From: a virus
IMG/VR virus record: IMGVR_UViG_3300037808_002201
Coordinates: 1 to 52,067 of that record
Length of the DNA stretch: 52,067 nt
Strand: one strand, 5' to 3'
The notes beneath the pieces are model-generated. The model worked only from the letters and a program-made list of their open reading frames with translations. It made no database searches and had not been told where the DNA came from. Below, piece after piece: positions 44,937 through 52,067 of the stretch. The position numbers and the translations under genes were made by a program. Position 1 is the first letter of the stretch. Each line of letters begins with the position of its first letter.

Positions 44937-45811
44937 CTACTTCTTTATTATATCCTTTAATCCTCCAAAATCTTTCGGAAGCCTCATTCTATCTCCAGAA
45001 TCTTTGGAACCATTACTTGTATTATAATTAGTATTTTCATACTTCTTCTGAATCTGCTCTAAAATTTCGCTGGATATAATTTCACCATCCTCAATCCTCT
45101 TGTCAAACTCGTCTTTGGATATAAACCTATCTTCACCTGCAGCATCCCTTGCAAGCTTAATTTTCTCAACCGCCTCCGCGTTCCAAAATGAAGCAAGATA
45201 TTCAACCATATTTATTCTTTGATCATGCTCTTTGCTTAAATCACTTTGAATCATGCCGGCATACCAGTACCATTGAGCATCATTTATATTAGAAAATCGC
45301 TCATCATTTACTGCGCATCCCCATATCTTGCACAATTCCCAGCGGAGCCAGCTTTCTGGCTCCTCACTTATTTTTTTACAGTTTCTACTCCGACCTCATT
45401 ATTGGAGGTCTCAACCATACTTTCGTACTCCGAGTATAGCCTATCAATAAGTGAGAATTGCCATGACCCAATTATATCTATAGTATCCATACCTTCGCCC
45501 TTAGATAAATCACGAAGACTTGTTCCATTGATAGATATAATTGATCTTGATAAAACTATGGGCTTTATCTCAGTTAGCCTGGGATCTTCGCCTAGCATTA
45601 ATTCTGCATAAATATCTTTTTGCTGCTTTGTATTTAGCGTTTGAAGCTCAAAAGTATGACCTTGTATATCTACAGTGCTAGTAACTCTACCGAGAAAAAT
45701 TAGATCTCTTAAAGATCCAGAAAATTGCTCTTCTTGTGGCTCAATCTTTTCAATCTCCTGTGAGTCATTATTCTGGGATGCATGACTTACTGATGCTGTT
45801 CTTTTTGGCAT
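44937..45811 (-). CDS. Tail assembly chaperone long form made by -1 frameshift (gpGT-like)
   Basis: The frame between the chaperone gene and the tape measure has no good start codon; only a TTG at 45335 with poor spacing is available. It is instead entered by a -1 shift at the A_AAA_AAA heptamer (45371-45377). The fused product would have 147 upstream residues plus 144 from the second frame, 291 in all. The second part begins ISEEPESWLRWELCKIWGCA and includes NINDAQWYWYAGMIQS, WNAEAVEKIKLARDA and a polar C-terminus. This is the arrangement of lambda G/GT and P2 E/E', where the long form binds the tape measure. The feature spans both frames joined at 45371. Confidence 0.85.
45344..45377 (-). 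promoter_or_regulatory. Programmed -1 frameshift signal (slippery site plus stem-loop)
   Basis: In mRNA sense the elements are the heptamer A_AAA_AAA (45377-45371), the zero-frame UAA directly after it (45370-45368), a 7-base spacer (45370-45364), and a perfect 8-bp hairpin GGAGCCAG/CUGGCUCC with an AAAG loop (45363-45344). The heptamer phase is correct for the upstream frame (GTA AAA AAA), and a -1 slip enters exactly the open frame that leads to the tape measure gene. All parts of a canonical -1 signal are present. Confidence 0.9.
45368..45811 (-). CDS. Tail assembly chaperone short form (gpG-like)
   Basis: A 147-residue chaperone that keeps the tape measure soluble during tail assembly. 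The N-terminal ~30 residues are polar and probably disordered. The core has DLIFLGRVTSTVDIQGHTFE, LQTLNTKQQKDIYAELM and PIVLSRSIISINGTSLRDL, the beta-then-helix pattern common in tail chaperones. It ends GVETVKK and TAA, with the stop directly after the slippery A7 run. ATG at 45811 has a strong AGGAG nine bases upstream. It lies between the tail tube and tape measure genes, downstream of the terminator at 45879-45908, and so may have its own promoter. Most ribosomes should make this form. Confidence 0.85.
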   Translation of the reverse strand: MPKRTASVSHASQNNDSQEIEKIEPQEEQFSGSLRDLIFLGRVTSTVDIQGHTFELQTLNTKQQKDIYAELMLGEDPRLTEIKPIVLSRSIISINGTSLRDLSKGEGMDTIDIIGSWQFSLIDRLYSEYESMVETSNNEVGVETVKK

Positions 45812-45843
45812 TTACAAACTCCTAAAATTTAAACCAATATTAA

Positions 45844-45856
45844 CTTTTATATTCTA
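45844..45856 (-). promoter_or_regulatory. Possible promoter upstream of chaperone gene
   Basis: The minus strand reads TAGAATATAAAAG in the gap after the terminator, about 35-45 bases before the chaperone ATG. TAGAATATA recurs upstream of the sheath gene (49893-49901). A promoter here would restart transcription after the terminator. In AT-rich DNA this is weak evidence. Confidence 0.3.
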
Positions 45857-45878
45857 CTTTTTTCATGACTATAAAACA

Positions 45879-45908
45879 AATGCCGCTAAAACTTAATTAA
45901 GCGGCATT
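45879..45908 (-). terminator. Intrinsic terminator after the tail tube gene
   Basis: AATGCCGCT and AGCGGCATT form a perfect 9-bp GC-cored stem with a 12-base loop. On the minus strand it is followed by TGTTTTATAG. It lies 25 bases after the tube stop codon. It probably ends or attenuates transcripts of the highly expressed sheath and tube genes, giving more sheath/tube mRNA than chaperone and tape-measure mRNA. Confidence 0.85.
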
Positions 45909-45933
45909 GTTATAGTTTTAGTAGGTAATTCGA

Positions 45934-46557
45934 TTATTCATCAAACGCTGCTGAGAAAATTCCCTGATAATCCATTGCACCACGTCTGCCATTAATTCCG
46001 GCGTCAGCCTGACCCTCAATTGGATCAACATCAATTCCGTTTCCAAGATCCCTCTTTCCATCATATCCCTGGCCGGCAACCGGCTCAGTATTCTGGGAGG
46101 TAGACATGAATTCGGCAGTAACATTAGCTTGCTCTTGAATAACATAATCACCAGCACTGTATGTCTTTGATATGCTCTTAAACCAACAGTTATGATACGT
46201 AGTGGTTATCCAAGTTGTTGCATCTCCTCCGCCAGACTTATCGAACACAACGATATCAAAAGGGATTCTTTGTGCCGCAACATTTCTGAATCCCCGAGAA
46301 AAAGCCTCAGTTACCGAAAGTCCATCAAATACGATTCTAGTTACGGAAAGCTCTATCGTCGTGGATGCTGATGGTACGATTTCAATCTGACCATCGGTAC
46401 CAACCTCACTAATAGCCTTTACGCCTCTAGATTGGTTTTCACCGAAACTTTGTATGGCACCAACTGGATTTCCATTTACCATAATAACGATTTGTGTAGA
46501 AAGACCAGTTCTTGTTCTTGAATCGAGAACGCTTCCTGTTTGTGGATATTCTGCCAT
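45934..46557 (-). CDS. Tail tube protein
   Basis: A 207-residue tail tube protein, directly after the sheath gene and before the chaperones, the standard order. It starts MAEYPQTGSVLDSRTRTGLS, and QIVIMVNGNPVGAIQSFGEN is the typical first hairpin of gp19/FII-type tubes. Strands TTIELSVTRIVFDGLS, PFDIVVFDKSGGG and TTYHNCWFKSISKTY followed by DYVIQEQANVTAEF complete the expected beta-barrel pattern. It is slightly longer than P2 gpFII, with a polar C-terminal tail after residue 165. AAGGAAAT precedes the ATG. Hexameric rings of this protein would form the DNA channel inside the sheath. Confidence 0.9.
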   Translation of the reverse strand: MAEYPQTGSVLDSRTRTGLSTQIVIMVNGNPVGAIQSFGENQSRGVKAISEVGTDGQIEIVPSASTTIELSVTRIVFDGLSVTEAFSRGFRNVAAQRIPFDIVVFDKSGGGDATTWITTTYHNCWFKSISKTYSAGDYVIQEQANVTAEFMSTSQNTEPVAGQGYDGKRDLGNGIDVDPIEGQADAGINGRRGAMDYQGIFSAAFDE

Positions 46558-46576
46558 TTTTTATTTCCTTAAAAGT

Positions 46577-49500
46577 TTATTGTATCCCTACTTCGATATC
46601 AATATAAACATAGTTTATTGGATATGCCGGCACGAATCGCAGAAAAACGTTCATCTGACGAGGATCAACCTTATCCCTCTCTACCGTTATATCCTTATAA
46701 GAAGAAACCAAACCTTGACTAATCATTCCAGACATTACGCTTTGTGCCCTTAAGCCCATTAGCGGAACTGTATTCTCATCCTGAACTCTGCCAATAAAAC
46801 TTCTCATTGCGTCTCTTAGATTCTGCTTAACTCTATCTCTAATAAACATTACAGATATTTCTTCATCCTCTACGAAACCTGACGTTGAAGTCGTTCTCCC
46901 CGCTAATACCTTGCCTCCACCAGTCACTGGAACAAGCATTGTTGCTCCGACTGATCCTAGCGAATTTTTAGTAACATCTCTAAGCATCTTATCTCTTAAG
47001 ATTGAAAATCCAGATAAAGTCTTATGCGTTAAAGGTATGGCTATATTCTGCGTTGCAGAGAGCCAGCCCGCAGCAGCTGCCGCAGTATAAAATCCATGAA
47101 TCTTTGTATTTGTTCCATTAATGCTTCTTACAATTTCATCTGGCCAGAAAAATACCGCCCTATTGCTTGTATAATTATCATTAAGTTTGAAATTAACTAG
47201 ATCTTCGATGTTTCCGCTAAGAACCTCTTCAGGATCATCACCCTGGATGCCCTCTATGATTCCAATATCCTCAACTGCAATCTCCTCCTGCCCGATCAAA
47301 GCGGCCGTAGTAACTCCTCTTTGAGCACCAATAAGAGCCATTCGCTCCTTTTGGTTTGCTATCGTACTCATATTTTCGCAGTGACTTACAGCCGCTCTAA
47401 AAATAGAAGATATAGATTGATTTGGAAGCGGAACTAACATTTGAGCGTTATGAGCCTCAAGAACCTCTAGTGCAGAAAACCAATTAGTATCAAAAAAGTC
47501 TGCGTCATTCTCATCGATATATGATATTCTAATACCATCACCCTGTGCGATAACTCCGCTTCCTACAAGATCTCTATGAAGAAGTAATGCTGCATCAACA
47601 TTTGTAGTGTCTGCTGGATTTCTTACAAAAAATTGAACATCCTCGAACCCCGCAAGAGCAATAGTGTCGAGGACTGAAACTTCTGCGTCACTTACGATTC
47701 CACCTATAATTAGTACAGGATCTTTTTCCTCGTCAAATAATGCGGTTGAAATCTCTAAGGCAGAACTAAGAACATCACCACCTGCATTCTCCATGCTTGT
47801 TATGACTATCTCGTAGCCAATATGCTCTGCATCAAAATCCAACTCAAGAGTTGAGAATGTTGTTGTTCCTGATTCTGTTGCCAATGATCCATTTAAGCCA
47901 GATCCAATAACGTCAAATCCAGTGTTTATAACAGTGTAGCCAAACGAAAAGTCAGAGCTTGATACAAAGTCAAGCTGTGTAACCTCCGACTCTAATTGAG
48001 TATTGTAAAATCCAGTCTTATTTGGAAAAATTTGATTCTCTACACCGTTCCTAACTGAGAATATATTAACACTTGTCCCGCCTGATGGCCGTCCAGATCT
48101 TAGCCCCGTAATTGGCCTTGGAATGATAAGTTTTAAATCATCAACCTCACAATTAGCGGCACCACCAGTGCAGCCTGCAAAGCCACCATCCCCATTTGAA
48201 TCAATTTCTTCAATTAGAGTTACTGAAGTTCTTCTTGGAACCGGAGGCTTACATTGCATTGCTAGCACGCCTGGAGCTCCATTCTCGAAAGCCATTTGAG
48301 CGCCTAGAGAAAGAGTGTTCCCAGTAGAGGGGCCACCATGCTTTGCCTGTAGCTGAATTGCGCTATCAAAAAATTCTGGATCATTCATATCTAATTCAGA
48401 TATATACTTGGCGCTCAATTCGTCACCAGCTTTTAATATTCTTGAGTTTATATCAATAAAGAATTTATCTCCCACTTCAAACGGGGTAATTACTTCTTCA
48501 CCAGCTGCAGCAATTTCTTTTATTCCGAAAAGTAGAACGCCATTTGTTTCAAGCATATGAAACTCTAGTCCGTTCTGGCCGATGCCCTCGTTAAGGCTAT
48601 CTTCCATCTCAGAGAACCCTGCGGTCTTATCCCCAAGCTTGTGAACTCTCAACCTTCTAGATGAGGTAACTGCGGAAACTTTAAACAGCCCAGAATCAAC
48701 ATTGCCTGCGCCACATAACGCAACAATCTTGCCGACAGAGGCACTAGAAAAGGAGCCCTCTGTATCTGGCGTCCCAGTAAGCGCGTCATGAGGAACTGCC
48801 TCATCGTCAATCAAAACATTTGACGCTCGGATATCCCAACCCGCCGTTGTCCAGCTACCGCCCTCATCAGCTTCAAGGCTTAGCTCCAAGCTATCAGACG
48901 TTAAAGTTATGGTTGTCGCACTTCCATCAAAGGCTAATGAATCGATCTCATGACCTACATAGCCATCCACACAAAGCTCATCGCCTGGTAAAACTTGCCC
49001 TTGCGCTATTAAATTGCCGTTTATAACAAAAGTATCGGTGGTACCAACCGTCTGATCTCCAGCGCGAAGAGTCGCAACACCCTCGCCCCAATCAGCTCCA
49101 GCTGCAACAACCAGCCCGTGGTCAGAAGTAACTTTATTTCCTGAAACAGCACCGGCAGAACTTGTATAATATGAGCTTGAGAAAGTTACGGGCCTACCCG
49201 AATCGTCATTTATCTGCCCAGATACTGACCCAACAGCCGTAAATGTTGACCTGCCAGGAATCGGATCCCCATTATCATCCCTTATTACGCTTACGCACTT
49301 TATGGTCCATCTTTCTGCCGGGGCATTCTCGTCGACTATGCTAATTATATCTCCGAGAGTTCCGCATATGCCAGATGGCAGAAATCCGGTACCAACATTA
49401 AGGGCAGAGGCCGAATACCGCCTACCATCTTGGTCTCCTATGCTTGCACCCTGAAGCTCAATAACCCCTGTTTCTATATTTATCCGATAGTCAAACCCCT

Positions 49501-49825
49501 GATCGAATCCAGCCGTATCAATTACGGTCTCCTGAATCCCGAACAAAAGTGAGTTATTCAAATAAAGTTCAGTTCGTCCGCTTATTACTGGCGCGCTAGA
49601 AAGCTTGAAAAATCTCCCATCACCGAATCCAGTAGGAGAAACGGAAGCCAAACCATCTCGACCTCCACCTACGGCGGGAGAGACAATAATCTCTTCTCGC
49701 AAACCCTCTCCCATAATGCAGGCTAGCCGCAAGCCGCCCGACAATGATACGCCCCTTGATGATACTCTGTCCCTGGCAAATACGCCAGGCTGAACATATC
49801 CTGATATTCCGGGTATATTAGCCAT
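46577..49825 (-). CDS. Tail sheath protein, enlarged
   Basis: A 1082-residue contractile sheath protein. The C-terminal ~350 residues carry the conserved sheath core: NAQMLVPLPNQSISSIFRAA, ENMSTIANQKERMALIGA, FFWPDEIVRSINGTN, AAAAAGWLSATQNIAIPLTH, SVMFIRDRVKQNLRDAM and the terminal strand PAYPINYVYIDIEVGI that joins the inter-subunit sheet. The N-terminus (ISGYVQPGVFARDR) has the usual sheath start. Sheaths are mostly about 400-700 residues, so about 400 extra residues lie in between, strand-rich and probably surface domains. GGAG lies about 9 bases before the ATG. It is preceded by an 82-base gap with a promoter-like motif. Confidence 0.92.
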   Translation of the reverse strand: MANIPGISGYVQPGVFARDRVSSRGVSLSGGLRLACIMGEGLREEIIVSPAVGGGRDGLASVSPTGFGDGRFFKLSSAPVISGRTELYLNNSLLFGIQETVIDTAGFDQGFDYRINIETGVIELQGASIGDQDGRRYSASALNVGTGFLPSGICGTLGDIISIVDENAPAERWTIKCVSVIRDDNGDPIPGRSTFTAVGSVSGQINDDSGRPVTFSSSYYTSSAGAVSGNKVTSDHGLVVAAGADWGEGVATLRAGDQTVGTTDTFVINGNLIAQGQVLPGDELCVDGYVGHEIDSLAFDGSATTITLTSDSLELSLEADEGGSWTTAGWDIRASNVLIDDEAVPHDALTGTPDTEGSFSSASVGKIVALCGAGNVDSGLFKVSAVTSSRRLRVHKLGDKTAGFSEMEDSLNEGIGQNGLEFHMLETNGVLLFGIKEIAAAGEEVITPFEVGDKFFIDINSRILKAGDELSAKYISELDMNDPEFFDSAIQLQAKHGGPSTGNTLSLGAQMAFENGAPGVLAMQCKPPVPRRTSVTLIEEIDSNGDGGFAGCTGGAANCEVDDLKLIIPRPITGLRSGRPSGGTSVNIFSVRNGVENQIFPNKTGFYNTQLESEVTQLDFVSSSDFSFGYTVINTGFDVIGSGLNGSLATESGTTTFSTLELDFDAEHIGYEIVITSMENAGGDVLSSALEISTALFDEEKDPVLIIGGIVSDAEVSVLDTIALAGFEDVQFFVRNPADTTNVDAALLLHRDLVGSGVIAQGDGIRISYIDENDADFFDTNWFSALEVLEAHNAQMLVPLPNQSISSIFRAAVSHCENMSTIANQKERMALIGAQRGVTTAALIGQEEIAVEDIGIIEGIQGDDPEEVLSGNIEDLVNFKLNDNYTSNRAVFFWPDEIVRSINGTNTKIHGFYTAAAAAGWLSATQNIAIPLTHKTLSGFSILRDKMLRDVTKNSLGSVGATMLVPVTGGGKVLAGRTTSTSGFVEDEEISVMFIRDRVKQNLRDAMRSFIGRVQDENTVPLMGLRAQSVMSGMISQGLVSSYKDITVERDKVDPRQMNVFLRFVPAYPINYVYIDIEVGIQ

Positions 49826-49884
49826 TTAAAATCTCCATACCTTATTGGTCAATTCTAGTAAATCATTCATTATTAGTAGTTTAA

Positions 49885-49901
49885 AATTCATATATATTCT
49901 A
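49885..49901 (-). promoter_or_regulatory. Possible promoter upstream of sheath gene
   Basis: The minus strand holds TAGAATATATATGAATT about 60-75 bases before the sheath ATG. TATATATGAATT is identical to a 12-mer upstream of the 2484-residue gene (34838-34849), and TAGAATATA also occurs before the chaperone gene. These shared AT-rich motifs sit in three of the few real intergenic gaps, which suggests a late promoter family, but AT bias could explain part of it. Confidence 0.35.
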
Positions 49902-49907
49902 TTTTTA

Positions 49908-50714
49908 TTATTCTATTTCTGCCATTTCAATTACATCATTATATTTCATTGATACAACATCTGACTTTGAGCTAATACCCGGGATATGATGCCAAGCAGG
50001 CTCAAACCTAAAGACTATTTTTTCAACCAAATTATCTATCGGTATTTCCACTCTCCATTCGGACAGTGTTGAAATTGTAATCGTTTGACCATATATAAAA
50101 TCATTAGCATATGGTTCAGCAGATTCTCCTCCAATATTCAAACTTTTAACAAATAGTCCATTCTCTCTTAATTCATTCCATAAGGTATATTGAACTGTCA
50201 TTGACGCTATATCAACTAGCTCTTCAAGCTCGCTATGACTCTCCGAGTATATTTGTATATCAAAATTCATCTCCCATCTTCCGTTATAAACTCTATGGGT
50301 TGGAGTAGATATTGCCTGTCGGCCGCCGAACTCATCCTCTACCATATCTATTCTATATTTATAAGTTGCATCCTGATTAAACGAAAGAGGCTTATAGCTT
50401 CCTCCGCCGCTTTTTATTATAATTGAAGGGAAAAATTTTACTTCATACCGATATAGATCACTTATCAATATTTTCGTGGTGCTTTCAGAGTCTATATCTC
50501 CACCTGTTAGGTCTGGAGTTAATGGAAAGCCATATTCGTCGTCTCTATACGTAAATATAGAGTCTGTTCTAAAGACTTTTCTTATCGAGTCTATTAGAAG
50601 ATTTTTTGGCTGAACAAGCGCAACTTGCTGTATAATATTATTATCTGAAAAATAACTGGAGTAGACACGATGATCTGCATTTGTACCCCCTGGTAATTGC
50701 TGATCATGCATCAT
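49908..50714 (-). CDS. Putative neck/tail-completion protein
   Basis: A 268-residue protein encoded just before the sheath, a place commonly held by tail terminator or sheath-stabiliser genes (as T4 gp3/gp15). It is strand-rich: ILISDLYRYEVKFFPSIIIK, TYKYRIDMVEDEFGGRQAI, GRWEMNFDIQIYSESHSELE, then a helix (IASMTVQYTLWNELRENGL) and TITISTLSEWRVEIPIDNLV. I do not recognise a defined family, so the role rests on position and on the mixed sheet/helix pattern typical of tail terminators. It starts with two consecutive ATG codons; AGGAAA lies 10-12 bases upstream. Two small genes upstream are probably in the same transcript. Confidence 0.6.
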   Translation of the reverse strand: MMHDQQLPGGTNADHRVYSSYFSDNNIIQQVALVQPKNLLIDSIRKVFRTDSIFTYRDDEYGFPLTPDLTGGDIDSESTTKILISDLYRYEVKFFPSIIIKSGGGSYKPLSFNQDATYKYRIDMVEDEFGGRQAISTPTHRVYNGRWEMNFDIQIYSESHSELEELVDIASMTVQYTLWNELRENGLFVKSLNIGGESAEPYANDFIYGQTITISTLSEWRVEIPIDNLVEKIVFRFEPAWHHIPGISSKSDVVSMKYNDVIEMAEIE

Positions 50715-50719
50715 AATTA

Positions 50720-51076
50720 TTATTTCCTCTTTCTAAATTCAATCGGAACATATTTGGTATCCTCAATTTTTGAGGCTTGTTCGCAAAAGTATTTTATCTC
50801 TGACAAAAATTTGTCTAACTTTTCTCTATCTTCTAAATCTGAATTATTAATAATAATTGTTTTTTTTATTAAAAGCTCTGCAACAAGCTGGCCTTCAGAT
50901 TCCTCTTGGCGCGCTGCTGAGGCCGAAATCATCTCTATAGATGAGTTATCTGATATTATGCTTGTATTTTTATTTAATTTAATTTTTAAAAAATTTGAAA
51001 TTGTCTTAGCAGTTCTGCTTAGAATGCTATTCTTGTCGCCACCTTTTAATTTTACCGTAAACATATCGACCATCAC
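50720..51076 (-). CDS. Unknown small virion-operon protein
   Basis: An open frame of 118 codons from GTG at 51076. ATG at 51073 or at 51064 is also possible; 51064 has GAGG about 10 bases upstream and would give 114 residues starting MFTVKLKGGDKNS. The product has an N-terminal strand, a basic helix (ILSRTAKTISNFLKIKLN), a polar middle and a C-terminal helix (REKLDKFLSEIKYFCEQA) ending FRKRK. No family recognised. It overlaps the TGA of the upstream gene at 51073-51075 and lies 5 bases before the next gene. It might be a head-tail joining or assembly protein, judged only from its place between a fibre-like gene and the sheath region. Confidence 0.6.
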   Translation of the reverse strand: MMVDMFTVKLKGGDKNSILSRTAKTISNFLKIKLNKNTSIISDNSSIEMISASAARQEESEGQLVAELLIKKTIIINNSDLEDREKLDKFLSEIKYFCEQASKIEDTKYVPIEFRKRK

Positions 51077-51552
51077 CTCACTTCAAATTCGGTTACATTC
51101 TCCGGGATAAGTATTGTACGATTTATTGGCTTAAATTTCTTATGTATATACTCGACTCCAAATTTACCAGAAGGCAGCCTTGCCGACCAGTGTCCATCAT
51201 CATTGGTGGCTATTTTCTTTATTATATCATTATCGCTATCATAAATATTTACCTCAACACCTTTTATGGGTTCTTTATTTTTATTTACAATATACCCGAA
51301 GGTTTTTGTGCTACCAAGCACAAGCTTTTCAACCTTTTTATTATGCCTTGCGCTTGCAACTGGGGGCTTTGCTGACGGCATTCCTCCGAGGCTTGCATTT
51401 GACTCTACATCCTTTGCCTTTAAAGCTTTTTCTAATTTTGAATTTAATATTTTTAATTGAGACTCAATCGATGAAAATCTTTTATCAAAGTCTTCTAGTC
51501 TACTTTCAATATTATATATTGAGTCTATTGCTGATTTTGTTTTATTTTCCAT
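51073..51552 (-). CDS. Coiled-coil protein with carboxypeptidase-regulatory-like Ig domain
   Basis: A 159-residue protein in two parts. Residues 1 to about 45 form a heptad-like coiled coil (YNIESRLEDFDKRFSSIESQ, then LKILNSKLEKALKAK), suggesting a trimer or dimer. A Ser/Ala/Pro linker follows. Residues about 82-159 match the carboxypeptidase-regulatory/CarbopepD-like beta sandwich: FGYIVNKNKEPIKGVEVNIY, a D-N-D-G-H-W turn (NDDGHWSARLPSGKFGVEYI) and PINRTILIPENVTEFEV. Such domains are structural adaptors on surface proteins. On a phage it could be a small fibre or decoration at the neck or head. The ATG has only a weak ribosome site. Confidence 0.7.
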   Translation of the reverse strand: MENKTKSAIDSIYNIESRLEDFDKRFSSIESQLKILNSKLEKALKAKDVESNASLGGMPSAKPPVASARHNKKVEKLVLGSTKTFGYIVNKNKEPIKGVEVNIYDSDNDIIKKIATNDDGHWSARLPSGKFGVEYIHKKFKPINRTILIPENVTEFEVR

Positions 51553-51575
51553 ATTACTAAACTTATTTTTAAAAT

Positions 51576-52067
51576 TTAATCTGTTGCAACATTATTACCT
51601 GAGTTTGCAATAATATTAATCATACTAAAAAGGTGATTACCCCAAGGCTGCCAGATGCCGAGAGCATGGTCAGAATCTGCTGGTTGTACTCCAAAATAAT
51701 TATACTGCCCTCGGGATGCCTTTGTTTGGAATGGTGATGCTCCAGTAAATATATTTAAGCTAACAATTACATTTTTTATCAAATTGGTTGCGTGGTCATC
51801 CGTAACGACTCCCATTGCCCCAAATTCACTGCCAATCTTATTAAAGAAACAATTTGTAACAAATATATTCCCAAAAGTCAAATTCTTTCTTCCATCTGGA
51901 TGATCGTGGCCTCTCGTCGCCACAATTGCAAATTCATGAATTTGTTCAAAGCTGATATTTTCTGGTCCATAAAAGTTTAAATTTAAAAATCTAAAACAAG
52001 CATTCTCCGATATGGACCCGCTATTTATTGTCTGTGTAATAAAAATAAAGGAATTAGTTATATACAC
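51576..52067 (-). CDS. C-terminal part of a beta-helix-like fibre or spike protein, cut by window edge
   Basis: The last 163 or so residues of a protein whose 5' end lies beyond the right edge; the GTG at the very edge is probably an internal Val codon. The sequence shows short strands with Asn/Gly turns, such as FRFLNLNFYGPENISFEQIH, NIFVTNCFFNKIGSEFGAMG and NLIKNVIVSLNIFTGA, a rhythm typical of right-handed beta-helix (pectate-lyase-like) tailspikes and fibres. HDHPDGRKN and TDDHATN are polar loops. It ends NVATD and TAA, 23 bases before the next gene. No catalytic residues can be judged from a fragment. Confidence 0.6.
   Translation of the reverse strand: MYITNSFIFITQTINSGSISENACFRFLNLNFYGPENISFEQIHEFAIVATRGHDHPDGRKNLTFGNIFVTNCFFNKIGSEFGAMGVVTDDHATNLIKNVIVSLNIFTGASPFQTKASRGQYNYFGVQPADSDHALGIWQPWGNHLFSMINIIANSGNNVATD

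Noticed and set aside
44937-45335. Independent 132-residue gene starting at TTG 45335
   Set aside because: Rare start with poor ribosome site; the open frame extends upstream to the slippery heptamer, so frameshift entry explains it better.
45918-46157. 79-codon minus-strand open frame inside the tube gene
   Set aside because: Another frame of the tail tube coding sequence, no independent signals.
1-52067. Stop-codon reassignment as in some large phages
   Set aside because: TAA, TGA and TAG all end genes at sensible boundaries (TAG ends the 3453-residue gene and the gene at 3259), so a standard code fits.
1-52067. Contractile injection system or tailocin instead of a phage
   Set aside because: A ~100-nm tape measure, tail chaperone frameshift and neck-type genes suit both, but the fibre-like and glycosyltransferase cargo and the absence of an AAA+ ATPase gene in the window favour a phage. 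Capsid genes would settle it and are outside the window.

Overview
The window is part of the late structural region of a tailed phage with a contractile tail (myovirus-type Caudoviricetes). It carries a tail sheath, tail tube, frameshifting tail chaperone pair, tape measure, baseplate hub, puncturing spike, gp25-like wedge and baseplate J-like wedge in the conserved order. The DNA is strongly AT-rich. Every supported gene is on the minus strand, genes are packed with gaps of 0 to about 120 bases or ATGA/TAATG overlaps, and TAA, TAG and TGA all end genes, so the code looks standard. I see no tRNA, CRISPR array, insertion sequence, integrase or attachment site. The proteins are very large (3453, 2484, 1544, 1505, 1098 and 1082 residues), which suggests a large-genome phage with an oversized baseplate. 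The host cannot be read from the sequence.

Layout in transcription order, from the right edge leftwards. A truncated beta-helix-like fibre or spike protein (51576-52067) is followed by three neck or tail-completion candidates (49908-51552), one with a carboxypeptidase-regulatory-like Ig domain. Next come the sheath (46577-49825), the tube (45934-46557) and a strong intrinsic terminator (45879-45908). The tail chaperone gene (45368-45811) extends by a textbook -1 ribosomal frameshift into a second frame (to 44937). The tape measure (42887-44932) predicts a tail of roughly 100 nm at about 1.5 angstrom per residue. A tube/hub adaptor candidate, the hub (37265-41899) and the spike (34868-37228) follow. 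After a 122-base spacer with two AT hairpins come a 2484-residue protein with an unusual Leu-rich hydrophobic stretch, a 639-residue protein, the gp25-like wedge, the J-like wedge, a 3453-residue protein (tail-protein-I-like N-terminus plus several LamG-like folds) and a 1505-residue protein with dockerin-like calcium loops and Cys clusters.

The left 6.6 kb is accessory. An A-type iron-sulfur carrier (IscA/HesB family) sits directly after the last giant baseplate gene. Two small unknown genes follow, the second apparently frameshifted at an A8 run, then a translationally coupled cassette of at least five glycosyltransferase-type genes, with a sixth gene of unknown function cut by the left edge. 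These probably modify a sugar target during late infection, either virion proteins or host surface glycan.

Most notable observations: the complete -1 frameshift cassette, the IscA-type carrier beside Cys-clustered virion proteins, the hydrophobic domain in the 2484-residue protein, the dockerin-like motif and DGY tetrapeptide repeats in virion proteins, and the frame break at the A8 run. Functions are assigned from recognised motifs and gene order. No database search was possible.
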